Positions 43,117 to 52,005 are shown, counted from the stretch's first letter. The stretch: DNA of 64,000 nucleotides from Allorhizobium undicola ORS 992 = ATCC 700741 (GCF_000621665.1 NZ_JHXQ01000014.1:1-64000), one strand, 5' to 3'. Numbers and translations: made by a program. The notes: generated by a model not told the origin, from the letters alone.

Positions 43117-43153
43117 GCATATCAGATCAGAAAACGCGGTCCAGCCGCAACTC
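43117..43153. other. Single candidate CRISPR-repeat-like sequence beside cas2
   Basis: Reverse complement begins GTTGCGGCTGGACCGCGTTT and ends TCTGATCTGATATGCGGT. The GTTG start, the 36-37 base length and the position after cas2 fit type II-C repeats as I recall them. Only one copy is present, so this is a guess at an array remnant cut off by IS481 debris. Confidence 0.25.
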
Positions 43154-43194
43154 ACGTGGCACACGTTCTTACGAGTCTTGTGCGCGGTTATTTG

Positions 43195-43299
43195 TAGACC
43201 TATGGCAGCTTGCGTCTTCGTGAGTTTGCCAGCAAGAACGGCGATGGCCATTTCCGCTCGACGCAAAGGTGTCAGTCGGGCATTCTTATGGATGTTCAT
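43195..43299 (-). pseudogene. IS481-family transposase N-terminal fragment
   Basis: From ATG 43299 the minus strand reads MNIHKNARLTPLRRAEMAIA then VLAGKLTKTQAAIGL, the opening of IS481 transposases. It then runs into the cas2-side sequence. It may have deleted a former CRISPR array. Confidence 0.7.
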
Positions 43300-43341
43300 T
43301 CGGAGCGATTCTGGAAGACTGAGGTGTGGTATTCCAGTCTC

Positions 43342-43378
43342 CTAGAGCCCTTCCGGACTTTTGCTGGAAATGCTCTAG
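43342..43378. repeat. 37-bp mini-palindrome flanked by CTAG
   Basis: CTAGAGCCCTTCC...GGAAATGCTCTAG: the outer arms CTAGAGC and GCTCTAG are exact complements. Removing one CTAG and the interior gives a sequence matching 38380-38400. It is a minimal TAGAGC-type element. Confidence 0.7.
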
Positions 43379-43539
43379 ATTCGCTCCGAATGGACAACCT
43401 CCTGAAACCTCACATCTGGTGGTCTGATTTTGATATTTGATCGTGTCACAATCAAACCATCAGCGATGAAAGAGAGCATGTGGCTGTAGCATTGGCGGTA
43501 TAGGGCATCAGCAAAACCTGCCGATGAAAAGGGGACATC
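43379..43539. other. Region between repeat debris and the GntR gene
   Basis: 43385-43425 matches 38391-38430. The remainder up to 43539 is AT-richer and should contain the promoter of the GntR gene, whose ribosome binding site is the GGGGAC at 43530-43535. Confidence 0.4.
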
Positions 43540-44235
43540 ATGAACGAAACGGATGGAAACGATCGTAAACGCGGTTCAGGCGCACGGCATGTCTATGACG
43601 AATTGCGGGATGAAATTCTCAATCTGATACTTGCGCCTGGCAGTGCGATCGACGAGGTCCAGTTGGCGGAGCGTTTCGGCATGTCCCGCACCCCCATCCG
43701 CGAGGCGTTGGTCCGCCTTGCGGGGGAGGGGTTGATCGAAAGTCTGCCAAACCGGACAACCATGGTGGCGCCCATCGATTTTCTGAATATGCATCATTAT
43801 TTCGATGCCCTCACCCTCATGTACCGCGCCACCACGCGTCTTGCGGCGCAGCATCACAAGGCCGAGGATTTGCAGAGAATTCGGGCCTTGCAGGGAGAGT
43901 TTTCTCAGGCCGTGGTCGCGCAGGATGCGCGGGCGATGATCGCCACCAACGCCGCCTTTCACTTGTCCATCGCCGAGGCGGGAGGCAATACTTATTTCAC
44001 TTCGCTCTTCCGGCGGCTGCTTGATGAGGGGCGCCGGCTGCTTCGGCTTTATTATCAGTCCTATCAGGACCGGCTGCCTTCTCGCTTTGTCGATGAACAT
44101 GACGAGATGATTGCCGCCATTGCCGGTCGCGACATGGACCTTGCAGATCGCCTTGCCCATTCCCACGCCCAGCAGATTGTCGAACAGGTCCGTAGGTTGT
44201 TGACCGCTCAGGGGCGCCTTGAGATAGAGCTGTAA
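43540..44235 (+). CDS. GntR-family regulator (FCD domain)
   Basis: 231 residues. Winged HTH (about 20-85): HVYDELRDEILNLILAPGSA, DEVQLAERFGMSRTPIREAL and VRLAGEGLIESLPNRTTMVA. The FCD effector domain (about 90-220) carries metal-binding histidines and aspartate in NAAFHLSIAEAGGN and VDEHDEMIAAIAGRD. It sits 95 bases upstream of a DapA-family lyase on the same strand and probably controls it; an operator candidate lies between them. Confidence 0.88.
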   Translation: MNETDGNDRKRGSGARHVYDELRDEILNLILAPGSAIDEVQLAERFGMSRTPIREALVRLAGEGLIESLPNRTTMVAPIDFLNMHHYFDALTLMYRATTRLAAQHHKAEDLQRIRALQGEFSQAVVAQDARAMIATNAAFHLSIAEAGGNTYFTSLFRRLLDEGRRLLRLYYQSYQDRLPSRFVDEHDEMIAAIAGRDMDLADRLAHSHAQQIVEQVRRLLTAQGRLEIEL

Positions 44236-44257
44236 TCCCGGCAGACATTCAGTAAAA

Positions 44258-44274
44258 AAGTTTGTCGACAACTT
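44258..44274. promoter_or_regulatory. GntR/FCD operator candidate
   Basis: AAGTTTGTCGACAACTT is a palindrome (TTGTCGACAA core), of the TTGT-NN-ACAA type bound by FCD-class GntR proteins. It lies 57 bases upstream of the lyase start codon. Confidence 0.55.
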
Positions 44275-44330
44275 GAATACAAAGCGGTAAAAGGGGAAAT
44301 CGAGGCCACGGTCAGTTTCAAGGAGATCCC

Positions 44331-45293
44331 ATGAGCGCAGATATTTTCTCAGGTGTCATTCCCGCATTGATGACGCCATGCAAGCAGGACCGCAGCCCCG
44401 ATGTTGAGGCATTGGTGCGCACGGCCGCCGAGTTGATGGATGCAGGCATGTCGGCCGTTGTCTATTGCGGCTCCATGGGGGATTGGCCGCTTCTGACCGA
44501 TGCCCAGCGAATGGCGGGCGTGGAACGCCTTGCCGCCGCTGGCATTCCGGTCATCGTCGGCACGGGGGCGGTCAACACGTCTGTTGCCGTTGCCCATGCG
44601 GCCCATGCCGAACAGGTTGGGGCCAAGGGCCTGATGGTAATACCGCGTGTTCTTTCGCGGGGCTCGGTCGTTTCGGCGCAACGGTCGCATTTCAAGGCAA
44701 TTCTCGCCGCAGCCCCCAGCCTGCCCGCCGTCATCTACAACAGCCCCTATTACGGGTTTGCCACGCGCGCGGAGCTGTTTTTCTCGCTCAGGGCAGAGCA
44801 TCCCAATCTGGTGGGTTTCAAGGAATTCGGCGGCCCTGCGGATATGCGCTATGCGGCCGAAAACATCACGAGCCAAGACGATGATGTGACCTTGATGATC
44901 GGCGTGGATACCGCCGTGTTTCACGGTTATGTGAATTGCGGAGCGCGTGGCGCGATTACCGGGATTGGCAATGTTCTGCCCCGCGAGGTTCTGCATCTTT
45001 GCAATCTGGCGCAGGCGGCGGCGCAGGGAAATGCGGATGCTCGCAGGCGGGCTCTGGAACTTGAGCAGGCGCTTGCTGTCCTTTCCTCATTCGACGAGGG
45101 CCCTGACCTTGTTCTCTACTTCAAGCATATGATGGTGCTGAAGGGGAATGTCGAATACGCGCTGCATTTCAATGACACCGATTGTCTTTCGCAAAGTCAG
45201 CAGCGTTATGTAGAGGCGCAGTTGAGGCTCTTCGAAACCTGGTACCAAGAGTGGAGCAAGCTGCCGGGAGCCGTGCAGGCCTGCCAACCCTGA
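44331..45293 (+). CDS. DapA/N-acetylneuraminate-lyase family aldolase or dehydratase
   Basis: 320-residue class I aldolase barrel. Landmarks: GVIPALMTPCKQDRSPDVEA, VYCGSMGDWPLLTDAQRMAG (GSTGE-like site altered to GSMGDW), PAVIYNSPYYGF (tyrosine) and LVGFKEFGGPADMRY (Schiff-base lysine in GFKE). The changed substrate loop argues against true DapA. Candidates are hydroxyproline or sugar-acid catabolism lyases. Start ATG has AAGGAG upstream. Likely controlled by the preceding GntR protein. Confidence 0.85.
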   Translation: MSADIFSGVIPALMTPCKQDRSPDVEALVRTAAELMDAGMSAVVYCGSMGDWPLLTDAQRMAGVERLAAAGIPVIVGTGAVNTSVAVAHAAHAEQVGAKGLMVIPRVLSRGSVVSAQRSHFKAILAAAPSLPAVIYNSPYYGFATRAELFFSLRAEHPNLVGFKEFGGPADMRYAAENITSQDDDVTLMIGVDTAVFHGYVNCGARGAITGIGNVLPREVLHLCNLAQAAAQGNADARRRALELEQALAVLSSFDEGPDLVLYFKHMMVLKGNVEYALHFNDTDCLSQSQQRYVEAQLRLFETWYQEWSKLPGAVQACQP

Positions 45294-45438
45294 TCCGGAT
45301 CGGGTACGGCGCGCCATGGGGCAGATCCATTGCCTCATGGCGGCTGGAGAAGGATTTTGGCCGCAGGCCGCAGCCCTTTCGTGACAGGAAGCCGCAGTCA
45401 TGGCATAGCGGCATCTTCTCTTTCACACAGGCGCCCAC

Positions 45439-47061
45439 ATGATCCGCATCGAAAATATCAGCAAGTCCAACAGCCACCGGATTCTCTATATCGAAGCATC
45501 GGCGGCGCTGAACCGGGGTGAGAAGATCGGCCTTGTCGGCCCGAACGGTGCTGGCAAGACAACGCTGTTCCGGTTGATCACCGGTGAGGATCAGCCAGAC
45601 GAGGGTCAGGTTGCCACCGAGAAAAACGTGAGCATCGGCTATTTCAACCAGGATGTGGGGGAAATGTCCGGCCGCAGCGCGGTTGCCGAGGTGATGGAAG
45701 GGGCAGGGCCGGTAAGCGCCGTGGCCGGTGAGCTGCGCGAACTTGAGGCCGCGATGGTCGATCCGGAACGGCTTGATGAAATGGATGCCATCATCGAACG
45801 CTATGGAGAGGTGCAGGCCCGTTACGAAGAACTCGATGGCTATGCGCTGGAGGGCAGGGCGCGCGAGGTGCTGGACGGGCTGGGCTTTTCGCAGGAGATG
45901 ATGGATGGGGACGTTGGCAAGCTCTCCGGCGGATGGAAAATGCGGGTTGCCCTGGGCCGTATTCTTCTCATGCGGCCGGATGTGATGTTGCTGGACGAGC
46001 CTTCCAACCACCTGGACCTTGAAAGCCTGATCTGGCTTGAATCCTTCCTCAAGAATTATGACGGCGCCTTGCTCATGACCTCGCATGATCGCGAGTTCAT
46101 GAATCGCATCGTCAACAAGATCATCGAAATCGATGCGGGAGCCCTGAACAGCTATTCCGGCGATTACGGATTTTACGAGCAGCAGCGTGCCCAGAATGAA
46201 AAGCAGCAGCAGGCGCAGTTCGAGCGCCAACAGGCCATGCTGGCAAAGGAGATCAAATTCATCGAGCGCTTCAAGGCACGTGCCAGCCATGCCGCCCAGG
46301 TCCAGAGCCGCGTGAAGAAGCTTGACAAGATCGAAAGGGTGGAGCCCCCTCGGCGGCGACAGACCGTCGCTTTCGAATTTCAGCCAGCACCCCGCTCCGG
46401 CGACGATGTGGTTAGTTTGAAGAACGTTCACAAAGCCTATGGCAGCCGCAAGATTTACGAAGGCTTCGATTTCATGATCAAGCGGCGCGAGCGCTGGTGC
46501 ATCATGGGTGTGAACGGTGCGGGCAAGTCTACATTGCTGAAGCTGATTGCGGGAACCGCGGAACCCGATACGGGAAGCGTTGCAATCGGCGCCAGTGTGA
46601 AAATGGGATATTTTGCCCAGCACGCCATGGACGTGCTGGATGGCGACCTGACCATTCTCCAATGGCTGGAGGAGCGTTTTCCCAAGGCCGGTCAGGCGCC
46701 GTTAAGAGCGCTTTCCGGCTGTTTCGGCTTCTCCGGCGACGATGTGGAAAAGAAGTGCCGCGTTCTGTCCGGGGGCGAAAAGGCACGATTGGTCATGGCG
46801 GCCATGTTGTTTGATCCGCCCAACTTCCTGGTGCTGGACGAACCGACAAACCACCTGGATCTGGACACCAAGGAAATGCTCATCAAGGCACTGTCCACTT
46901 ACGAAGGCACCATGCTTTTCGTCAGCCACGATCGCCACTTTCTTGCGGAACTCTCCAATCGTGTGTTGGAACTGACACCCGACGGCGTTCACCGTTACGA
47001 TGGGGGGTATACGGAATATGTTGAACGCACCGGTCAGGAAGCGCCGGGACTGAGAGGGTGA
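45439..47061 (+). CDS. ABC-F family ATPase (translation factor type)
   Basis: 540 residues, two ABC domains without membrane segments. Domain 1: GPNGAGKTT, LSGGWKMRVALGRILLMRPD and LLDEPSNHLDLESLIWLE. The inter-domain linker is coiled (YGFYEQQRAQNEKQQQAQFE, RQQAMLAKEIKFIERFKARA). Domain 2: GVNGAGKST, LSGGEKARLVMAAMLFDPPN and LDEPTNHLDLDTKEML. ABC-F proteins act on ribosomes or tRNA positions; this one resembles the YbiT/Uup side. Housekeeping-type gene. Confidence 0.88.
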   Translation: MIRIENISKSNSHRILYIEASAALNRGEKIGLVGPNGAGKTTLFRLITGEDQPDEGQVATEKNVSIGYFNQDVGEMSGRSAVAEVMEGAGPVSAVAGELRELEAAMVDPERLDEMDAIIERYGEVQARYEELDGYALEGRAREVLDGLGFSQEMMDGDVGKLSGGWKMRVALGRILLMRPDVMLLDEPSNHLDLESLIWLESFLKNYDGALLMTSHDREFMNRIVNKIIEIDAGALNSYSGDYGFYEQQRAQNEKQQQAQFERQQAMLAKEIKFIERFKARASHAAQVQSRVKKLDKIERVEPPRRRQTVAFEFQPAPRSGDDVVSLKNVHKAYGSRKIYEGFDFMIKRRERWCIMGVNGAGKSTLLKLIAGTAEPDTGSVAIGASVKMGYFAQHAMDVLDGDLTILQWLEERFPKAGQAPLRALSGCFGFSGDDVEKKCRVLSGGEKARLVMAAMLFDPPNFLVLDEPTNHLDLDTKEMLIKALSTYEGTMLFVSHDRHFLAELSNRVLELTPDGVHRYDGGYTEYVERTGQEAPGLRG

Positions 47062-47179
47062 AACTGCGGGCACGCAGGCAACCGCCGCCCTATGCCCGCT
47101 GGCAGAATGTCTGGCGGCCGATGAAACCGATTGATCTGCCACCTCACTTTGGTCAAAAATGGCATGGAAGCAAGAGGGC

Positions 47180-47276
47180 ATAATCCGACGGGGTGAAACG
47201 GGGACGATCAAGATTATGCTTCAAAAATAGAATGTTAAATTGTCGATCTATTTCAATCAGATCGAAAAGCGCTCTA
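47180..47276. repeat. TTAGAGCGC-type repeat, reverse orientation
   Basis: TAATCCGACGGGGTGAAACG ... GACGATCAAGATTATGCTTC then AATCAGATCGAAAAGCGCTC TAA: the complement of the copy at 12398. It lies just upstream of the BNR-like gene and provides an in-frame upstream start that should not be used. Confidence 0.8.
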
Positions 47277-47302
47277 AAGATGTCTTACGAAAGGCCTCGT
47301 CC

Positions 47303-48703
47303 ATGAAAGTCCTCTCCTGCCTGACCTCCCTGATCGTGCTTTGTCTCGCCGGTTCAGCGCACGCAGGGTCTTTTTGCCGGCAGGAAAAGATTGATCGTCT
47401 CGATCAGCTTTCCAGCATCCGGATCGATGATGTCTGGAGCGGTGTCCGCGCCCAGCCCGGCGCTGCGACCGTTGGCAGCTCGTTGATGATCGCCTATTAC
47501 AACAAGGATCGATATGTCTCCATTGCAAGCGTCGATCCACGAAGCGGGGTGGTGTGTTCCCGCTCCTTCGGCTTTCGGTTTGAAGGCTGGGATGCTCACA
47601 ACAATCTTAGAATGGCGGTGGGTGAAGACGGCAGCGTGCATGTGGCCGGTGGATCCCATGGTTCTCCAATTTTCTATGCCGTTTCAAAGACCGGACGGCT
47701 CGATGATTTCCGGGAGGGTTACATGCTTGGAAAGGGGGAGGATGAGCAGGAAGCGACCTACCCGACCTTTCTCAAGGCAACGGACAAGTCACTCCTGGTC
47801 ATGTATCGGATCGGTCATTCAGGGGAGGGTGTCTGGGTTACGAACCGGTGGGATAATGGCAAATGGTTCAGAATGGCTCCTGCCTATGGCGATACCAATG
47901 GCCATCATAGCGTGAGCGCCTATCCATCAACCATCGTCACCGACAGCCAGGGCGTCAGCCATGTGGCCATTGTCTGGCGAGAGACGCCGGATGTGGCCAC
48001 GAATTATCAGGTCGATTACGCCCAGACGCGGGATTTCGTTCACTGGTCCGGCTATTTCGCCAAGGGCAATGCCGGTCCTGTCATGCCGGGACAAGCCGAT
48101 ATCGTCGATAAGCCGGGATTGAAACAGGGGCTGGTCAATAGCGCCCAACTCGTTCTTGGCAGGAATGGCGAGCCAGTCATTTTCTATACAAAATATAACG
48201 AGGCCGGCAAGAACGCTGTTTTCGCCGCCCGCCCTGGCGAAGGCGAATGGGTTCATAAGGAAATCGCAGCCGACACTGTCAGAAGTCCCGTCCAGGGCGG
48301 CGGCACGATGGTCGGGCTCGTTTCGATGAATGTGGTTGCCTCCACAGGCAAGGATCCGGTCATTACCATCACCTTCCCCTCTGGCGCCCGCACGAAGCTT
48401 GTCGTTGGTCCCGATCTTTCGACGTCCAAACCTCCGGCGATGCCGAATGCAGCGCAATTAGTGAAGACGACTGCGGAACCGCGTATAGAACCGCCAAAGG
48501 GAATGCCAGCCGCCATTTCGATGGCCATTCCCGTCAGGCAGGAAGGGTTCGACGGTCCGGTGATGGGGCGTCTCATCTGGTATGCGCAGCAGCCGAACCG
48601 GGACCATCCACGCCCCTGTACCAGTGAGGCTCCGCTTGCCTGCAATCCGCCACCTTCTCCCATGAAATGGGTTTTCCCTGAGAGCCTGGTCAGCGGGCAA
48701 TAA
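47303..48703 (+). CDS. Exported BNR/Asp-box-like protein (putative neuraminidase fold)
   Basis: 466 residues from ATG 47303. Signal peptide VLSCLTSLIVLCLAGSAHAG. The mature part has repeated beta-propeller blades: HNNLRMAVGEDGSVHVAGGS, YPTFLKATDKSLLVMYRIGH, HHSVSAYPSTIVTDSQGVSH and NSAQLVLGRNGEPVIFYTKY. This is the BNR_4 pattern of bacterial exported proteins. No clear sialidase catalytic RIP motif, so enzymatic role unknown. Located in the periplasm or secreted. Confidence 0.75.
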   Translation: MKVLSCLTSLIVLCLAGSAHAGSFCRQEKIDRLDQLSSIRIDDVWSGVRAQPGAATVGSSLMIAYYNKDRYVSIASVDPRSGVVCSRSFGFRFEGWDAHNNLRMAVGEDGSVHVAGGSHGSPIFYAVSKTGRLDDFREGYMLGKGEDEQEATYPTFLKATDKSLLVMYRIGHSGEGVWVTNRWDNGKWFRMAPAYGDTNGHHSVSAYPSTIVTDSQGVSHVAIVWRETPDVATNYQVDYAQTRDFVHWSGYFAKGNAGPVMPGQADIVDKPGLKQGLVNSAQLVLGRNGEPVIFYTKYNEAGKNAVFAARPGEGEWVHKEIAADTVRSPVQGGGTMVGLVSMNVVASTGKDPVITITFPSGARTKLVVGPDLSTSKPPAMPNAAQLVKTTAEPRIEPPKGMPAAISMAIPVRQEGFDGPVMGRLIWYAQQPNRDHPRPCTSEAPLACNPPPSPMKWVFPESLVSGQ

Positions 48704-48716
48704 TCGCCCATCTGTT

Positions 48717-49853
48717 CTACGCCTTTACCAGCGCGTCGCTTGAAATCCCGGCAATCGACTTGGCTCCGGTCAGCGTCATGGCAACTCTCATTTCCTTCTG
48801 AAAGAGATCAAGCAGGTTTTCGACCCCGGCTTGACCTGCGGCGGCGAGGGCGTAAACGAAAGCGCGTCCGATCAAGACTCCATCGGCGCCCTGGGCGATC
48901 ATGCGCACCACGTCGAGACCTGATCGGACGCCGGAATCGGCAAGGATCGTCAACTGGCCCTTGACTGCTTCGGCAATGGGCGGCAATGCGCGGATGGAAG
49001 AGAGCACGCCATCCAGCTGGCGTCCGCCATGGTTGGAAACAATAATGCCGTCAGCGCCGAAGCGTACTGCATCGCGGGCATCATCCGGGTCCAGTATGCC
49101 TTTGATAATCATCGGACCTTTCCAGAAATCACGGATCCATTCCAGGTCTGCCCAACCGATCGAGGGATCGAAATTCTGCCCAAGCCAGCCAACGTAATCG
49201 GCAAGATTGGTTTTTTCGCCGCGATAGGCCGAGATGTTGCCAAGATCGTGCGGGCGTCCGCCAAGGCCGACATCCAGTGCCCAGCGGGGATGGGTCATGG
49301 CTTGCAGGATCCGCCGGAAAGCGGCATTTGGGCCGGACATGCCGGAATGGGCATCGCGGTAGCGTGCGCCGGGCACCGGCATGTCCACGGTGAAAACCAG
49401 CTTGCGGATGCCTGCCGCCCAGGCGCGCTCCAGCGCGTTTTTCATGAAGCCCCGGTCACGCAATACGTAGAGTTGAAACCAGATGGGCCGGTTCACTGCC
49501 TGCTGAACCTCCTCGATGGGGCAGACGGAGACGGTGGAAAGCGTCAGCGGAATTCCCTTTTTCTCCGCCGCCTTGGCGGCCTGTACCTCTCCGCGCCTTG
49601 CATACATGCCGGTAAGACCCACGGGGGCCAGCGCCACGGGCATAGAGACGGCCTCGTCGAAAAAGGTGGTCGTCAGATCCACGTCGCCGACGTTTTTCAA
49701 CACGCGCTGGCGCAATGCAATGTCGCTCAGATCATCCACATTGCGCCGCAATGTGTGTTCCGCATAGGCGCCGCCGTCGATGTAATGAAACAGAAATGGC
49801 GGAAGCCTGCGCCGTGCAGCTTCGCGGTAATCGGAAGAAGAAGAGATGATCAT
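48717..49853 (-). CDS. lldD: FMN-dependent L-lactate dehydrogenase
   Basis: 378 residues, FMN_dh barrel. [20 protein letters not shown] then [20 protein letters not shown] is the LldD start. [52 protein letters not shown] and the catalytic histidine in [13 protein letters not shown] are all present. Membrane-associated oxidation of L-lactate to pyruvate feeding the respiratory chain. The ATG overlaps the stop of lldR (4 bases), so both belong to one operon. No lactate permease in the window. Confidence 0.93.
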   Translation of the reverse strand: MIISSSSDYREAARRRLPPFLFHYIDGGAYAEHTLRRNVDDLSDIALRQRVLKNVGDVDLTTTFFDEAVSMPVALAPVGLTGMYARRGEVQAAKAAEKKGIPLTLSTVSVCPIEEVQQAVNRPIWFQLYVLRDRGFMKNALERAWAAGIRKLVFTVDMPVPGARYRDAHSGMSGPNAAFRRILQAMTHPRWALDVGLGGRPHDLGNISAYRGEKTNLADYVGWLGQNFDPSIGWADLEWIRDFWKGPMIIKGILDPDDARDAVRFGADGIIVSNHGGRQLDGVLSSIRALPPIAEAVKGQLTILADSGVRSGLDVVRMIAQGADGVLIGRAFVYALAAAGQAGVENLLDLFQKEMRVAMTLTGAKSIAGISSDALVKA

Positions 49854-50599
49854 GGACGAGATCCGGGTTTCAAAGGGGTGTTCATGGAGGCCTTGCGGCG
49901 TTTGATACGGGACGCATCCTGCTCGATCGAGCGCAGGCTGGTTTCGACGAAGGCAAGATGTTCCGTCATGGCGCGGCGCGCTTCTTCGGCATTGCCTGCC
50001 AGAATGGCCGTTGCGATCGCGTGATGCTGTTGCTGGAGTGCGGCCATCTGCTGCGGATGGGCGTGAAGGTCTGCAAGGCTTTCGGAAATGCTTTCGCGCA
50101 ACAGGGCGGAAAGTCCGGCAAGAACCTGCCGCAGCACGATATTCTGCGATGCTTCCGCAATGACAAGATGAAAGGCCACATCCGCGCTGGCCTGAAGGTC
50201 AGGGGAGGATCCAGCCGCGGCCTGCATATCTTCCAAAGCGGCCGCAATCCGGCTGCGGTCTTCGGCCCCGGCGCGCCGGGCTGCGTAAAAGGCCGCCTCG
50301 GGATCAAGAGCCTTGCGAAGTTCCATCACGTCCTGCCAATAGCCGCGATCCCGGCGGATCAGCGGCTCCAACGGGCGGAGCGCCTGCTCAAGCAGCGGCG
50401 CCGTGCGATCGGCAACGAAGGTGCCGCCGCCATGCCGGCTGACGACAATGCCACGGCTGACCAGTTGCTGAATGGCTTCACGAAGACGCGGACGCGAAAC
50501 GCCAAGCCGCTCCGCCAGAACCCTTTCGGCGGGCAGCCTGTCTCCCGCCACAAGCCCCTGTTCGGCGACAAACGCTTCGATCTTCGCTGCCAGTTTCAT
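49850..50599 (-). CDS. lldR: GntR/FCD regulator of lactate use
   Basis: 249 residues. [43 protein letters not shown] and GTFVADRTA, the LldR-type spacing. FCD domain: [40 protein letters not shown] and [20 protein letters not shown]. Directly upstream of lldD with translational overlap. Two TGGT-N3-ACCA sites precede the gene, matching lactate-responsive autoregulation as in E. coli. Confidence 0.88.
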   Translation of the reverse strand: MKLAAKIEAFVAEQGLVAGDRLPAERVLAERLGVSRPRLREAIQQLVSRGIVVSRHGGGTFVADRTAPLLEQALRPLEPLIRRDRGYWQDVMELRKALDPEAAFYAARRAGAEDRSRIAAALEDMQAAAGSSPDLQASADVAFHLVIAEASQNIVLRQVLAGLSALLRESISESLADLHAHPQQMAALQQQHHAIATAILAGNAEEARRAMTEHLAFVETSLRSIEQDASRIKRRKASMNTPLKPGSRP

Positions 50600-50623
50600 C
50601 TCTCGGCATCCCGTGCTTGTCAG

Positions 50624-50707
50624 TGGTCATACCAAAAATCAACAAAAATGCAAATTTCCTTTGTCAAAATGACGGTTTTTGAAGTTAGGACGAAATTGGT
50701 AATACCA
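50624..50707 (-). promoter_or_regulatory. Two LldR operator candidates flanking the promoter region
   Basis: TGGTCATACCA at 50624-50634 and TGGTAATACCA at 50697-50707 are near-identical palindromes 73 bases apart, close to the E. coli LldR box core (TTGG-CCC-TACCAA type). They flank the likely lldRD promoter, allowing looping repression. Confidence 0.65.
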
Positions 50708-50801
50708 GTATGATGAGCGTCGAAATCCGCAAGCTATTGTACTTGTAGCGGCAAACGGTTATCGCCGCAGGATTACTCGTGAAACTCGAAGGTTTTCCCG
50801 C

Positions 50802-51734
50802 ATGGTCCCTGATTATCTCGTGACACATTCCGGCGGCTTTCACGCTGACGAAGTGCTGTCCAGCGTTATCCTGACGCGGCTTTTTCCGCAGGCGAAACTG
50901 GTTCGCAGCCGCGCGCCGGAGTGGATCACGCCCGGCGCAGACCGGCTCATTTACGATGTCGGCGGGGATTACGATGCGGCTGCGGGTATTTTCGATCATC
51001 ACCAGCGCGGTGCGCCCCTGCGTGAGAGCGGACAGCCCTTCAGTTCCTTTGGTCTTGTCTGGAAGCATTTCGGCGCAGATTATCTCGCCGCGCTTGGTTT
51101 GCCGGATGGTTTCATTGCTGACGTCCATGCGGCCTTCGATAATGCCTTCGTTCTGCCCGTGGATCTTGCCGATAACGGGGCTATCAGCCCCGATAACGCT
51201 GGCCTGCTGGCGGGTTTGACCCTGCCTTCGCTGATCGAATCGCTCAAGCCTGCCTTTGACAATCGGGACCCGGAGGCCCTTGAAGAGGCCTTCCGTCTGG
51301 CGATCGCGATGGCGCGGAATTTCGTCGAAGCGAAAATCAGCGGGCTTCACGCCAAGCTGAGGGCGGAAACGCTGGTGCTCGATGCCATTGCGAAGGCTGG
51401 AACGAGCAGAATTCTGGAACTTCCGATGGGGATGCCCTTCCGTTCGGCGATAGAGAAGGCTGGCGCCGAGCATTTGTTGTTCGTGGTCCATCCGCGCGAA
51501 AAAGACTGGTGCGTAACCGGCATTCGCAAGTCGGATGAGGGTTTTGCGCTACGCGCGGATCTTCCGGCGGCGTGGGCAGGCCTGAGCGGTGCTGCGCTGG
51601 AGGCAGCCAGCGGTGTCGAGGGCGCGAGCTTCTGTCACAACGGACGCTTCATCGCGGCTGCACGCACGCGGGAGGCGACATTGCGTCTGGCAGAGATTGC
51701 GGTGAATACGGTTTCGGGGCCGGATGTGATCTAG
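50802..51734 (+). CDS. MYG1 family protein (DHH-like phosphoesterase/exonuclease)
   Basis: 310 residues. YLVTHSGGFHADEVLSSVIL (metal-binding HSGGFHADE), IYDVGGDYDAAAGIFDHHQR (DHH motif), FSSFGLVWKHFGADYLAAL and VDLADNGAISPDN are the MYG1/UPF0160 signatures. The C-terminus holds LLFVVHPREKDWCVTGIRKS. The family includes the eukaryotic MYG1 RNA exonuclease; the bacterial role is not well defined. Cytoplasmic. The stop is followed at once by the 139-bp element. Confidence 0.88.
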   Translation: MVPDYLVTHSGGFHADEVLSSVILTRLFPQAKLVRSRAPEWITPGADRLIYDVGGDYDAAAGIFDHHQRGAPLRESGQPFSSFGLVWKHFGADYLAALGLPDGFIADVHAAFDNAFVLPVDLADNGAISPDNAGLLAGLTLPSLIESLKPAFDNRDPEALEEAFRLAIAMARNFVEAKISGLHAKLRAETLVLDAIAKAGTSRILELPMGMPFRSAIEKAGAEHLLFVVHPREKDWCVTGIRKSDEGFALRADLPAAWAGLSGAALEAASGVEGASFCHNGRFIAAARTREATLRLAEIAVNTVSGPDVI

Positions 51735-51873
51735 GGTGTGTGGACATTCGCCCTTGAGCGGGCTGCAAACGGTAATTTTCTGCGCTCCCGGTGCTCATGT
51801 ACTCAAGTACACTCCGCTCCGGTTCTCGAAAATCACCGTTTTCGCCACCCCCAATGCCGAATGTCCACACACC
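51735..51873. repeat. 139-bp element with perfect 16-bp inverted ends, copy 2
   Basis: GGTGTGTGGACATTCG (51735-51750) and CGAATGTCCACACACC (51858-51873) are exact complements. The interior matches copy 1 (39560-39699), including CTCCGCTCCGGTTCTCGAAA. Its left end touches the MYG1 stop codon. Confidence 0.85.
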
Positions 51874-52005
51874 TGAAGCGTCATGGATGAATGGCGGGCG
51901 CAGGAACAATGCGGCCCGCCAGTCATTAGGCAGCATTGCTCTTCGTTCGGGAGACTGCCATGCTGACACATCCAATCCGTACCGCTTCAGTTTGTGGCTA
52001 TCGCC
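51874..52005. other. Leader region of the FdhF/YdeP gene
   Basis: Contains a hairpin GGCGGGC (51891-51897) with GCCCGCC (51912-51918). It may be a terminator for the upstream gene or a leader structure. No molybdenum-cofactor riboswitch pattern was convincingly recognised. Confidence 0.35.

Larger units (their letters stand above)
42585..43197 (+). pseudogene. cas2: CRISPR-associated Cas2 (type II-C like), split by a repeat
   Basis: The first part (from 42585 or 42588, with AGGAGG just upstream) reads MWMLVTFDLPVETKKQRAAA, TKFRQHLLDIGFEMSQLSNY and LRFCNGKEQFESYVR. After a 93-base repeat the same protein resumes YVRQIERGLPEWGDVYIFPF, TDRQYENIIQFSDQARR and KNPDQLALF. Joined, this is a Cas2 of about 120 residues with the metal-binding aspartate in TFDLP. 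The best match I recall is type II-C Cas2 of Rhizobiales. The insert shifts the frame and adds a stop. The frame also runs past the usual LALF end to 43197. No cas1 or cas9 is nearby. Confidence 0.8.

Noticed and set aside
42800..43440. A functional CRISPR-Cas locus
   Set aside because: Only a broken cas2 and at most one repeat-like sequence are present; no cas1, cas9 or array was found.
45169..46662. A 497-codon minus-strand frame
   Set aside because: Shadow of the ABC-F gene, whose Walker and signature motifs are all on the plus strand.
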